Source: Chloromonas sp. AAM2
Lineage: Eukaryota > Chlorophyta > Chlorophyceae > Chlamydomonadales > Chlamydomonadaceae
DNA: 17,000 nt
Assembly: GCA_004335635.1 (NCBI GenBank)
Contig: QAXH01000975.1
Coordinates: 1-17,000, forward strand
Reading direction: 5' to 3'
Shown piece after piece: positions 10,601 to 16,999 of this stretch. A program made the position numbers and the translations under genes. The notes below the pieces were generated by a model. That model made no database searches and was not told the DNA's origin. It worked only from the letters and a program-made list of their open reading frames with translations. Numbering within the stretch: position 1 is the first letter of the stretch; every line of letters begins with the position of its first letter.

Positions 10601-13600
10601 GGAAGGACTGAGGACATGTAATCGATGGTGAAGTGCACGTCCATGGCATGGCTTCGACTTGACCTGACAATAGGCGGACTAGTCTTTCCATTTGAAACGC
10701 AGCACCACATCTAGTCGGAATCGTGCCCACCTTTCAGAATGTATGCTTATGATCGCCTCAACTTTCGAAACAGCCGACAGACCGGCATCTCTGAGCAGGA
10801 GCTGTGCCAGGCTGGAGTTCCCTGGTAAATTGGACGGCAACAGGTAGCCAGCGCTAGAACTGAAGCCAAGGTTCATCACGTACCTGCGCACATCAAGCAT
10901 CAGGCATCAAGCATCCTGACCAAGCACAGGCAGCGCAGCAGAACTGGCCAAGGGAATCAGCAGTATTCCAGGCAGCATCGCGACTTCATGAGCAGACCGT
11001 GAGTGTGAGTTGACCAACAGAAAGCCAGACGAGACTGTTTCAAGTCACAGCTGAGCAATGCTAACAAGGTGAAGCACTGTCTGGCAGGCAGTGACCGACT
11101 TCCCAGTGACGGTGTGTAAGCAGTGCGGTCAGTCAAATCAACAACAATCGCAGTGTCGCATGCCCTCATCATGCAACTTTTTCCTTCCTCTAACTCTCCT
11201 TGCACGTCTTACAGTGCAAGCACCCCCTGAACTCAGTTCAAGGATACCCTGATAGACACTCAATAGGCACCTGACGACAGGCATCTGACAAATATGTCCA
11301 CGATTTGTTCAGGACAAATGCTTGGCAACTTTGCAAAACCTGGGTTTGCGAGTTTATACTCAGTGGTTCCGCACATCGCTGCACGTGCCAGACAAACCGT
11401 GTTACTCACCGTGCATTCTGGACGTTCGGCAGGCCTGTGGTGAAGGTGGCACTCAGGGACCCGCAGCCGCCTGTCAGCTGTTCTCCGGTTCTCACACACT
11501 CCCTACGAACAAGGGCAACAAGGCGCAATCAAATGAGAGCATGGCTAAGATCTCAGATGTGAAACCGCTGGCCAAGGTAGCATATTTATGGACCACTTTC
11601 TGTTTGTGTAAGCATTTCACATCTTTTCCAGACCCAATGTGTGTGGGGATTTTGTATGCAAGACCCTAGTGAAGTGGCGCGCTGCATTCACGCGTGCCTT
11701 CAAGCTATTGACACTGTTGACAATTGATCTGCATTACTTGCTGGTGCGAGGCTTCACGCTTGTCTATGGGTAGGTGTTCAGCTCCTCTCGTTAATGCTCG
11801 TGTTCGGCCCCGCCCATGCCATAGTTACTGTTTGCCACACCTCTACATGGCATCGCCCCACAGTAATGGCCTTCTGGCGAGGAGTCGCATGTCTGCCTTG
11901 TGATGCTGTAGAGTTGAGTGTACTTGGGAAGAGATGTCGCATTACTAGGGAAGAGATGTCACAAGAAGAAGAAGAAGAAGAAGAAGAAGAAGAAGAAGAA
12001 GAAGAAAAAGAAGAAGAAGAAGAAGAAGAAGAAGAAGAAGAAGAAGAAGAAGAAGCTGGATGTCGGCCAGCAGTAACAATGTGCACTCACATTCTGAACT
12101 GCTGCGTCTGCAAGCCAATTCCAGCTGTTGGGGTGTTGGACTCAGCTCCTGCTAGCCCAGCTGTGTCAGAAGCTGGTACGAAACCAGTCAAAGCAAGTGC
12201 ATCAGGCACAGTAGCATCAAACCTGCAGGGGACGGGTCCATGCCAAGTTCGAGGACGAAGTATGACGTCTGGACCCAATGGCCCAATGTCAGGCATACGT
12301 GTACGGTCGCAGGAAACAGTGAAGGGATCGGCAGCACCCTGACCTGTCCCTGTTACTTTGAGCCTTACATTATGCTCGCCCTGGCCTCACACTTGATGCA
12401 TAGCAGCCTTGCTGCACCATAAGAAGTAGTTCTAAGGCCACCTTGCATCCATTTGTTGGTGTTGTTGGTGAGTCGGCAGCACATCTGACACCCAACAGCT
12501 GTGTTACTGTCCGCTTAGCCCTGTCCTTTATCTCACCAGTACTGCAGCACGATGTCTTGCAGCGCAATGGTCTTGTCGCTCCCAGGGTTTGTAAGGTTGA
12601 TCATTAGTTTGGTGAAGGTGGGTGAGAACACACCCTGGCCGGGTGTGGCAGTGCTCGAGTCCATGGGCATGTACTCGACCAACAGCACCTAAGCATGTGC
12701 ACAGGTTTTACGTGAGCACAGTGTAAAGGAGTGACCAAACGTGAGAGAGTGGAACCTGAACACACAATCCATGCTAAGTATAAGAGGTGGTAGAGCCTAG
12801 TTTCACATGGCAGATGCCACGTGAGCAACAGGCCAGCAAGTCATGCACGCATTCAAAACAACTCGGTGTGCAAAAAAGCATGCAACAGGGGCTGCTGCGC
12901 TTGCTGGGCTTGGTAATATCATGCAAGTACAGGCTGCCATCAGGTCTGATCTCTCTGTGGCCGGGTATGACAGCAGGAACACGTAACTGGCTATAAGTTC
13001 ATCAATGATGAGTTGACGCCTAAAATGCAACGCAGCGCATGGTGACACAGCACTAGCTATTTTCGCGATGGCAGGCACGCAGATTTCTGATCATACTATG
13101 ATACGGTTCAAGCGTTCCTCAGCATTTGTGGTCACACTTTGAGCACCCAAGGTGCGGTCCAAGCGTCTGTCGTACCTGAGGCCAGTTTATAGGAATGAGC
13201 GGCTCTGCGTTCAACAGTACCGGCCGTTGTTGTGACGTGCCATTTGCTGGAGCCTCAAGCGGACGAGGCGTGCAAGACGCGCCGTTGAAGGTGACATCCG
13301 CCGGCACCCCCACCCCAAAATGTCGATCTGAGGCCGGTGCGGGCTTCGCTCTAAAGGGAACCTGCAACCCTCTGCTGTTGAGTGGCGTTCGACTAAGAAC
13401 AGCCAATGACTCAGGGCCTGGTCTGGCCTGGTCAGGACCCTGAGACGCGATGCGATCAATCTCCACATCACCTGTTAGAGGGCAGGAACGTGCATGCAAT
13501 GATTGCGGGCTTGTTATCAAGCGCAGGTCCACTGTGTTATTCAATCACCCCGTGAAAGCCTGGCCCTGTGTGTTGGGGGTTGTGGCGTGCGGCAAAGTCA

Positions 13601-14781
13601 CGTAGCGTTGAGGGATTAAGTGGAGGGCCAGGTTCTGGAATAACGGCGTGATTTAACAAATAGACGTTTTTCGCCAGGTGTGTTGCAAAAAGGTGTACAA
13701 TCTTGTAGGTTACCAGCTGAGATGCCAACACATCCTAACGCCGTATGTTCGCCAGGTGGAAGGTCGTCATGCACCACATCAAAGCAGAATTAAACCAGAC
13801 CGTATCAATCAAGTCAGTCCAGTAATGACGTTGTGGTCAAATAATACTCAAAGCCGACACGCCCATCTCTATGACTACAGTGATCCCACAGTGTCTCAAT
13901 TCCCGAGCTGAACCCTAGCAGAAATTTCGGGCTTGGAAGACCCCTGACCCACACCATCCCACCTGCGGTTTTGAAGCCCGTTGTGACCCGTCCAAGTAGT
14001 AGCTCGCCAGCAGTGAACCTCCATGCCAGGACCCAGGAGCTGATGTTAATCTGTGGCAGGATTAGCAAGCCTCTATACGCAACTCGTGCATGGTTTCAAT
14101 GAAGATGCAGCGCATAATGCTATGATTTTGAGGCGGCTGCAGGCGCTGCGGCATTACTTCTGCAACCATGATGCATAAAGATTGTCCTGGTTTCGTACAC
14201 ATTTGCTACACCAATCACCCTTGTCATAATCCTTGTTCTGCGAACCATCATTCATTAAGTACAGTAGACACAAAGCACGTGCAGATTCGGCTGGCCATCA
14301 TATGTATATTTTATTTTTCAAAAATTCCCACCCTTGTGTCGGCAGAGCTGATCTCCATAAAAAACATCCCAACAAACTCTGGAGTCGCCGCAGACGAAAC
14401 TTGGATATTGTTTGTCCTGTACGTAATCTTAACCGTGCACTGAGGGTTAAGTTCCTCTGTCTGGCTAGCTGTGGATGATTGGACGGTGGGGTCAGATTGA
14501 CCTGCCAATATGGAATGAATTGAAGGGCTGGTTGACTGTGGCTGGATCTGGGGACTGGAGGTGGTTGGCTGCTGCATCAGCGCACGTTTGCTCCGCCTGA
14601 GTGTCCTGCTGTCCATGCTGTCGGGTGAGAGTGGTGGGGGTTGAGAATGCTGGGTGACTGCAAGAAAACCAACATGCCTCAGCACTGCCAGCAGCCCCAC
14701 GATCGCTAGCGTGTAAAGCGCTGAGGCGCTCAGGCGCTTGCGTTCACAGCTTGCATGCTCGCTCCGGTTCGTTGTGCTCAT
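47..14781 (-). CDS. Receptor-like Ser/Thr kinase with CBM-like ectodomain (whole gene model, 3' end outside window)
   Basis: This is a multi-exon gene of about 1,760 codons, assembled by joining coding-looking stretches at GT..AG borders. Exon phases run 0-0, 0-1, 1-0, (exon 4 uncertain), 0-2, 2-1, 1-2, 2-2, 2-0, 0-0, 0-0, 0-0, 0-2, then a long transmembrane exon, then five kinase exons all in phase 0. Independent phase agreement over so many junctions is the main support that this is one gene. The predicted order is signal-anchor, CBM2-like domain, CBM3-like domain, Cys-rich duplicated units, one transmembrane helix, acidic juxtamembrane region and kinase. The inferred role is plasma-membrane sensing of wall or matrix polysaccharide with phosphorylation signalling inside. 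It could instead be two adjacent genes or a decaying copy, because a frameshift at about 5299 interrupts the frame. The 3' end of exon 4 and the junction between exons 14 and 15 are not resolved. Confidence 0.68.
1917..2051 (-). CDS. Exon 18: catalytic loop and DFG
   Basis: A 45-codon exon, phase 0-0 (acceptor CTCCGCAG, donor TTCAAG/GTAGGG). It contains helix E (DVASGLAVLHAGGVI), the catalytic loop HRDLKPQNVL with Asp base and the Lys typical of Ser/Thr kinases, and KIADFG with the Mg-binding Asp. All catalytic residues are intact. Confidence 0.93.
2277..2369 (-). CDS. Exon 17: beta5, hinge and helix D
   Basis: A 31-codon exon, phase 0-0 (acceptor GACTGCAG, donor CTGCAG/GTAAGC). It reads VALIMELADGNLAQRLHG: beta5, the hinge with Met gatekeeper region, and the start of helix D. 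It is too short for a long-ORF search but fits the kinase fold precisely. Confidence 0.9.
2638..3228 (-). CDS. Exon 16: alphaC, beta4 and a long insert
   Basis: A 197-codon exon, phase 0-0. It opens with helix C (LVKEVEM, with the Glu that pairs with the VAVK Lys) and beta4 (GCPHIINLLGACLG). About 170 residues rich in Pro, Gln, Ser and Ala then run to donor CAGCAG/GTGTGG, before beta5 in the next exon. The whole insert is open in the correct frame, so it appears to be translated rather than intronic. Its composition predicts disorder. Confidence 0.82.
3608..3760 (-). CDS. Exon 15: kinase N-lobe (Gly loop and ATP-binding Lys)
   Basis: A 51-codon exon, phase 0-0, from acceptor CATCGACAG to donor TACCAG/GTGAGC. 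It contains the glycine-rich loop IGVGGYGRVYQAVW and VAVKIM with the ATP-contacting Lys. Strand order and the WRGRQVAVK motif are typical of tyrosine-kinase-like (TKL) Ser/Thr kinases of plants and algae. Confidence 0.9.
3761..5112 (-). other. Intron 14 of the receptor kinase (about 1.35 kb), no gene recognised
   Basis: Open frames here (for example 4003-4416 minus and 4220-4519 plus) show no domain and no coding-like composition. Two small tandem repeats are visible: a 13-mer (tgcccacagattt) twice at 3840-3865, and tgctgcggtgt repeated near 3959-3980. An additional short juxtamembrane exon cannot be excluded. Confidence 0.5.
5113..5963 (-). CDS. Exon 14: second Cys-rich unit, transmembrane helix, acidic juxtamembrane region (frameshifted)
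   Basis: It begins with the second Cys-rich unit, then a Pro-rich stalk. A single hydrophobic helix of about 25 Gly/Val/Leu residues (5672-5746) is followed by a basic stop-transfer patch (RRKMRRSRRE), placing the C-terminal side in the cytoplasm. The frame stops at TGA 5297-5299 after LSSAMN. One base along, the adjoining frame continues at once as DWLLLMEAAQEDTDWLEN and stays coding-like to about 5113-5126. I read this as one exon with a single-base indel; an intron there is less likely because donor and acceptor phases do not agree. The 3' donor is either CAC/GTAGGC or AAG/GTGCGG. Confidence 0.72.
5672..5746 (-). other. Transmembrane helix of the receptor kinase
   Basis: About 25 residues rich in Val, Gly and Leu with no charged residue are flanked outside by a Pro-rich segment and inside by a cluster of Arg/Lys. 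This is the type I single-pass arrangement of receptor kinases. The plus-strand complement is a GC-rich repetitive stretch of little meaning. Confidence 0.85.
6032..6117 (-). CDS. Exon 13: first Cys-rich duplicated unit
   Basis: The exon (phase 0-2) contains CSVAAAHCCEAGSNASA and ends at TCAGG/GTGAAT. The next exon begins with the same unit (CSVVVAYCCQAGSNASA), so this is a tandem duplication. Each unit has one Cys, then CC, and an N-glycosylation-type NAS, which fits an extracellular module. A stop immediately follows the donor in frame, so splicing (68-base intron) is required. Confidence 0.65.
6241..6478 (-). CDS. Exons 11-12: ectodomain segments (6359-6478 and 6241-6312)
   Basis: The first block follows a strong acceptor (CCCCCTCGCAG) and reads 40 codons (includes GVATLVAGPATRVLM), Ala/Thr/Val-rich. 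The second block of 24 codons contains SPGIICEETG and ends at donor CAG/GTACGG. The intron between them would be only 46 bases. Alternatives are read-through to a donor near 6298 followed by a 14-base microexon. Phases 0-0 fit both neighbours, but the exact borders are uncertain. Confidence 0.48.
6654..7045 (+). CDS. 3' end of an unrecognised plus-strand gene with acidic tail
   Basis: A strong acceptor (TTTTTGTTTTCGTACAG) ends at 6653. The frame behind it includes a Cys/His-rich stretch (CPEVDCDGHKEH and CGRCGR), then an open frame to TGA 6879-6881. In another frame, ATG 6875 to TGA 7043-7045 encodes a 56-residue, strongly acidic peptide (SECESDEDDPGFEE, DDDEA). Two TGTAA signals follow within 40 bases. 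The two parts may be joined by a frameshift or unseen intron. Acidic C-termini of this kind are common in transposon-encoded and nuclear proteins, but I do not recognise the family. It could belong to the same mobile element as the Fanzor remnant. Confidence 0.4.
7063..7086 (+). terminator. Two TGTAA polyadenylation-type signals
   Basis: TGTAA occurs at 7063-7067 and 7082-7086, 18 and 37 bases after the TGA at 7045. TGTAA is the usual chlorophyte polyadenylation signal. The position supports a real plus-strand 3' end here. Confidence 0.5.
7189..7232. repeat. Short inverted repeat
   Basis: CAGCTCGGGA (7189-7198) and TCCCGAGCTG (7223-7232) form a perfect 10-bp stem. The right arm lies within the 49-bp repeat, so the original element may extend leftward here. 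Further CCCGAG motifs occur at 7149-7175. Confidence 0.5.
7220..7268 (+). repeat. 49-bp dispersed repeat, copy 1
   Basis: It begins AATTCCCGAGCTGAACCC and matches 13898-13946 in the same orientation with a single mismatch (T/C). The match stops abruptly at both sides. It probably is a fragment of a repetitive element. Confidence 0.8.
7645..7688 (+). repeat. 22-bp tandem duplication
   Basis: Two consecutive copies of GGCCCGCTTCACATCGGCCC plus CA, differing at one base. They lie upstream of the Fanzor remnant. Confidence 0.8.
7707..7861. repeat. Imperfect inverted repeat upstream of the Fanzor remnant
   Basis: ATTCAGTGAACGAA (7707-7720) pairs with TTCGTACACTGAAT (7848-7861), 13 of 14 bases, enclosing 127 bases that contain a repeated ATGTCATCAA. 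No target duplication is seen, so this could be a structural motif or a small element. Confidence 0.4.
7961..8207 (+). pseudogene. Fanzor exon with RuvC-I block
   Basis: The open frame includes ARRAADAALAVAAYVP, then the strand LAINPG, then a VGTRAF motif similar to the conserved 's.TR.f' that follows RuvC-I in Fanzors. It ends at donor GCTG/GTATGAG in phase 1. The 5' border is not determined. Confidence 0.68.
8489..9180 (+). pseudogene. Fanzor exon with RuvC-II/zinc-finger region, four stops
   Basis: After acceptor GATTGCAG the single frame to AAG/GTAAGA is coherent (KFRIWREHKA, then YEQRQRAMEGLARSLARG, TLTFYGNK, GGGCITR, TVDEHLTSQFC). It is broken by TAA 8671, TAG 8845, TAG 8905 and TAA 9109. 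Conserved motifs lie on both sides of the stops in one frame, so these are substitutions and not frameshifts. Confidence 0.7.
9446..9550 (+). pseudogene. Fanzor last exon with RuvC-III
   Basis: Phase 0 acceptor ACGCAG, then VKRCTCC and WDRDVNAARNIMHVGLW, ending at TAA 9548-9550. In the next frame a Gln-rich stretch (AQPQQQAQQAVEHQGLEP) runs to TGA 9666-9668 and looks like the original C-terminus. The RuvC-III Asp is intact. Confidence 0.85.
9670..9735 (+). other. Inverted repeat with internal direct repeats (possible element right end or guide-RNA scaffold)
   Basis: ACGAAGGATAC (9670-9680) is complementary to GTATCCTTCGT (9725-9735), a perfect 11-bp stem. Inside are two direct copies of ATCAGACACTAACATGAC (9682-9699 and 9707-9724; one mismatch, 25-base period). 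It starts two bases after the Fanzor stop. In TnpB/Fanzor elements the guide RNA is encoded just 3' of the nuclease and ends at the element border. The match in position is suggestive only. Confidence 0.45.
9933..10034 (-). CDS. Exon 10: ectodomain linker next to the Fanzor-bearing intron
   Basis: A 34-codon exon, phase 0-0, from acceptor GCTGCACAG to a strong donor GCG/GTAAGTG. The Pro-rich peptide includes PALVKGVVAWGTPPKAG. It is followed by an intron of about 3.45 kb that contains the antisense Fanzor remnant. Confidence 0.58.
10576..10663 (-). CDS. Exon 9: last strand of CBM3-like module
   Basis: The exon enters in phase 2 after TTGTCAG and ends in phase 0 at GAA/GTAAGA (88 bases). The peptide has HAMDVHFTIDYMS, a final strand plausible for the module, which in this family often ends with D-x-DYS/M. 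Confidence 0.7.
10731..10883 (-). CDS. Exon 8: later strands of CBM3-like module
   Basis: A 153-base exon in phase 2-2 from acceptor GTGCGCAG to donor AAAG/GTGGGC. It contains YVMNLGFSSSAGYLLP and VEAIISIHSE, alternating beta-strand patterns with an N-glycosylation-type NSS. The preceding split Arg codon is completed correctly. Confidence 0.75.
11410..11470 (-). CDS. Exon 7: short exon of CBM3-like module
   Basis: This is a 61-base exon between acceptor CTGACAG and a near-consensus donor (GTGAGTAAC). It reads GCGSLSATFTTGLPNVQNA in phase 1-2, exactly the phase needed between exons 6 and 8. The GCgsl..tF motif is common in algal CBM-like domains, just before the strand that follows in exon 8. 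Confidence 0.7.
11963..12055 (+). repeat. (GAA)n microsatellite
   Basis: About 93 bases of GAA/AAG repeats with one AAA interruption near 12005, lying in an intron of the receptor kinase (CTT on the transcribed sense). The poly-Glu and poly-Ser frames across it are artefacts of the repeat. Confidence 0.95.
12223..12338 (-). CDS. Exon 6: middle of CBM3-like module
   Basis: The acceptor GGTCAG lets the split Trp codon of exon 5 be completed, and 38 codons plus one base run to CTGCAG/GTTTGA. The peptide includes TSYFVLELGMD. A different open frame through the same stretch (about 12087-12296) also looks coding-like, but it has no acceptor in the phase required. I prefer this frame because entry (2) and exit (1) phases match both neighbours. 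Confidence 0.5.
12537..12688 (-). CDS. Exon 5: N-terminal half of CBM3-like module
   Basis: The acceptor ATGCTTAG is preceded by a pyrimidine-rich run, and the exon has 50 codons plus two bases to donor ACTG/GTGAGA. The peptide carries strands VEYMP, SPTFTKLMINLTNPGS and ALQDIVLQYW. The order 'xxY ... P.f.l.N.Gs ... L.d..lrYW' is typical of CBM3-type cellulose-binding modules and of algal proteins bearing them. NLT is a potential N-glycosylation site. This is one of the clearest ectodomain exons. Confidence 0.78.
12909..12986 (-). CDS. Exon 4 (tentative): linker between the two CBM-like modules
   Basis: After an acceptor GCCAG at 12988-12987 the minus strand reads coding-like for about 26 codons (includes PGHREIRPDGSLYLHDI). 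Entry phase 0 matches exon 3. No canonical GT donor follows at the end of the convincing stretch, so its 3' end is a guess; a GC donor or another frame is possible. It lies where a linker before the CBM3-like module is expected. Confidence 0.4.
13176..13471 (-). CDS. Exon 3: C-terminal part of CBM2-like module and linker
   Basis: The exon enters in phase 1 after TCTAACAG, has 98 codons, and ends in phase 0 at CCTCAG/GTACGA. The segment GVPADVTFNGASC resembles the last strand of CBM2-type modules (P.dvtfNG..C), whose terminal Cys pairs with the Cys of the first strand; that Cys is present in exon 1. The remainder is Pro/Ala-rich linker with an N-glycosylation-type NGT. The domain name comes from motif resemblance only. 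Confidence 0.7.
13898..13946 (+). repeat. 49-bp dispersed repeat, copy 2
   Basis: Same repeat as at 7220-7268, 6.7 kb away, located just inside the intron after exon 2 of the receptor kinase. Confidence 0.8.
13963..14050 (-). CDS. Exon 2: core of CBM2-like module
   Basis: The acceptor (CCACAG) is followed by 29 codons plus one base, then donor GCAG/GTGGGA. The peptide contains INISSWVLAWRFTAGELL. This matches the hallmark of family 2 carbohydrate-binding modules, in which a conserved Trp strand (pattern I.gW.L.W.F..G) follows the N-terminal strand. Entry in phase 0 matches exon 1, and exit in phase 1 matches exon 3. The 49-bp dispersed repeat begins 16 bases into the following intron. Confidence 0.72.
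14332..14781 (-). CDS. Exon 1: start codon, signal-anchor, start of CBM2-like domain
   Basis: The exon has 150 codons from ATG at 14781 to a donor (AGG then GTGGGA), ending in phase 0. Residues 1-18 are polar and basic. Residues about 19-43 form a hydrophobic stretch (core LYTLAIVGLLAVL) fitting a signal peptide or signal anchor. A Pro/Ser/Gln/Thr-rich linker follows to about residue 112. The last part starts a beta-sandwich (CTVKITYRTN, then PEFVGMFFMEIS), the pattern seen at the N-terminus of cellulose-binding modules. The start is the first in-frame ATG; a minimal upstream frame overlaps it. Open reading continues only six codons past the donor. Confidence 0.75.
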
Positions 14782-14786
14782 CGCAT
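14778..14786 (-). promoter_or_regulatory. Minimal uORF overlapping the kinase start codon
   Basis: The sequence ATGCGATGA gives a two-codon upstream frame whose stop overlaps the proposed main ATG at 14781 (ATGA). It may lower translation or act through reinitiation. Whether it lies in the mRNA is unknown. Confidence 0.35.
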
Positions 14787-15790
14787 GATGGGCAAAGGCC
14801 CGCGCGTCAGTCCGGCGTGGGCTGATCTACGTCCCGTTGATGACGCTGGTGATGAAAAGATTCATGTATGCAGTGCAATCGACTGCTTCGTCGTGGCGTC
14901 CCTGGGAATAGGTTGCAGTTGGCGTGTCGCCTGGCCTACGGAACAGATTGCTGCGCGTCCTACAAATCAAGACGCTGTGCGACTCACATAACATGAAGCT
15001 CACCAAATTGATAACCTCAGGCAGGCGAGCAGGCTCCTTGATGGCGGTTCAAAAGGCTGATGGCGATTCGAGAAGCTGATTTGCGAGTTGCAATAGAGGA
15101 CAATGCTGGCGGTTAAGAGAGCCGTCATGGGGTGTGAGTCCCCTTACAAACGCAACCCTGAACACTGATCGGATCTTGGCCGGTCGGAGATAGGGACTGT
15201 CACTGTATGATTGGGTAGCAAATAAAACCGCCAAAAAAGGCCGCCCTGCGCCTGAGGGCCCCTGTCCAGTCTGAGGGCCCCCAGACGCAGGGCCGACTAG
15301 CTGCCGAATGCTCATGGAAGCTCGCAAAAAGCTCCAGCTCATGAACCAGTCAGCCTGTCGTTCTGGGCTGATCGGGCCATGGCTCCGAGATGGCGCAGGT
15401 TGCGTTTGCCCAGAACTCAATTGTACAGTAGCCAAAGTAGCAATGTTGCCTTGATACATCGTCCAAGGGAAAACCACAACAAGCTTTGGGCATCCGGTCT
15501 AGGGTTTTCGGATTGTCTCGAGCCTAGGCTCACACCATGCGAGCGCCCTACCACTCAAACAGTGAGGTTTGAGAGCTTCTAAGGTACACTGTGGAACTTG
15601 TGAGATTTTGTACACATTTTCGGGTTGCACGGCACCTGTCGCGTCCTGCGCTTGAAGTCGTGCCAGGAGATGATAGCAGGAGATGGCTGGGCAGGAGATG
15701 ATGGGCAGAAGGCGGTAGGCGTCCTGCCGAGACAGGAGATTCGAGGGGTTCCAACTGGCCGACCAGGCAGGAGGCATTCCTGCCACGGCA
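14787..15790. other. Upstream region of the receptor kinase, no gene supported
   Basis: Presumed promoter and intergenic DNA. An open minus frame of 142 codons (15049-15477) shows no domain and no splice support. Repeated CTGAGGGCCCC occurs near 15252-15283, and CAGGAGATG recurs at 15664-15700. No TATA motif stands out near the proposed start. Confidence 0.5.
15497..15562 (-). other. tRNA-like remnant, possibly tRNA-derived SINE
   Basis: The minus strand reads GAGTGGTAGGGCGCTCGCAT, the D-arm and anticodon-arm layout of Ala-type tRNAs, then GGCTCGAGACAATCC, a weak B-box-like stretch. No complete cloverleaf or acceptor stem can be drawn. It is more likely a decayed SINE than a working tRNA gene. 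Confidence 0.35.
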
Positions 15791-15798
15791 GGAGTTTG
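15791..15798. repeat. Target-site duplication, left copy
   Basis: GGAGTTTG, repeated at 15991-15998 directly beside the other end of the element. Confidence 0.7.
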
Positions 15799-15990
15799 TC
15801 AGGGGGGGTCAACTACTGTTAGAGGGTTATGGACACGGGGGCCGCTCAACCACATGTCGCAATTGGATGAAACTTCATACACAGAGCCTTTCATACCTGA
15901 ACTTTGATATGCCACCGTCGGCGCGCAAAACCGCTGAGTAGCGACTCCAATGGGTCCATGACCCTCTAACAATAGTTCAGACCCCCCCCC
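15799..15990. mobile_element. MITE-like non-autonomous element with 8-bp target duplication
   Basis: The 192-bp element starts TCAGGGGGGGTC and ends in a run of nine C. Its ends are imperfect inverted repeats of about 33 bases (shared core GTTAGAGGGT then ATGGAC on the left, mirrored at 15954-15981). It is flanked on both sides by the identical octamer GGAGTTTG (15791-15798 and 15991-15998). An 8-bp duplication and a CAGGG-type end suggest the hAT group, although the right end lacks the CAG. It contains no coding sequence. Confidence 0.75.
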
Positions 15991-15998
15991 GGAGTTTG
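15991..15998. repeat. Target-site duplication, right copy
   Basis: GGAGTTTG, matching 15791-15798. Confidence 0.7.
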
Positions 15999-16999
15999 CA
16001 AGCGTTAAATAGCAAGTGTTTCCTGGCTGTGGTTTAGTAGCTGCAGCTAGTCGGGCATTATATCAGATGCTTCCATCCAACATGTTGTCAGAGCCAGACC
16101 ACGTTGCACGTGTTGCCATGCAAGCTACCGCAACTCACATGGTGCACTGCACCCCAGCCTTCCCTGAAGCATGAACAGGCTGCGAGCATAGGGCCGGATG
16201 CTGAGAACGTGCTGAGAACATTGCTGAGAACGTGCACGATGGGTACACGACGAGTTATTCAAAACCCTGGCTAAAAATGCCCTGGATAAAAACATGACTT
16301 GGAACACAGGCACGTACATCGATAAGCTGCAAATGTGCAACCTGAGGTGCGGTGACTGAAGCCGTCCACGTGTTGCAGGGCGTGTGGTTCTGAACTGGTG
16401 ATTGCTGCACCTTTCATATATTCTTTGAAGCCGTGATGGCTGCAGGGCGCTTGTGAGCAACCCAGCGCAAAGTGTGATCTGTTATTTTAGTACCACTTTG
16501 CTGTACAATCTCACGATTTTGATTTTTCAAGTGTTTGCCACAAAATTCTACATTTTGTTTAGGTTTCGATCCACACTTATTGCCACTGTGCTTTCCACGT
16601 CTATACAAAAGGCAATTTTACTTCAGGGAAGCCGTCACATGACACGGGTCGGGATGTGTACCGCTCTGACCTACCCTGAGAAAGAAGTTCAAAGTTCGCG
16701 TTGGGCTGCTGGTACTAAGCCCGAAAACCCCGCCGTCACCTGGGTTCGTACCCCGGACTGCCAACCCATGTGACAGAACCCTGCCGTTGATACACGTTTT
16801 GACAAAGAATCATTGTTCAGTAATCAAGGCTACAAGAAAATGCAACTAGCAGGAAAAAAAGGAGTTTGCCAGTTCTGGGACAATTCCTGGGAGTACCACT
16901 GGAACCAGTGTTGTCCGTGGTGCTCACAGGGGCTGTGGCCACACAATGACTGTGTGTGTCAGGCAAACATGGGTGTATTCGTATGTGCGTCAATCGCAC
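15999..16999. other. No gene recognised to the right edge
   Basis: Frames up to about 110 codons occur but lack recognisable domains. A short hairpin (GGGCT..AGCCC) and a B-box-like GGGTTCGTACCCC lie near 16705-16755, without a cloverleaf. Confidence 0.45.
16200..16233 (+). repeat. Three short tandem repeats
   Basis: Three copies of an 11-mer, GCTGAGAACGT, with one substitution in the middle copy and one extra base before the third. Confidence 0.7.

Noticed and set aside
12087..12296. Minus-strand frame with coding-like Pro/Gly-rich peptide
   Set aside because: No acceptor gives the phase needed after exon 5; the overlapping frame at 12223-12338 fits both neighbours.
11778..12342. Poly-Ser and poly-Glu open frames on opposite strands
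   Set aside because: Both arise from reading the GAA microsatellite; no support beyond the repeat.
15049..15477. 142-codon minus-strand frame
   Set aside because: No recognisable motif, signal or splice context; it could be chance in a sequence of this composition.
16700..16760. Possible tRNA gene with GGGTTCGTACCCC T-arm-like sequence
   Set aside because: No matching acceptor stem or D-arm upstream; only isolated hairpins.
1..16999. CRISPR array or bacterial operon
   Set aside because: No regularly spaced repeats and no ribosome-binding-site/ORF pattern; introns show eukaryotic DNA.
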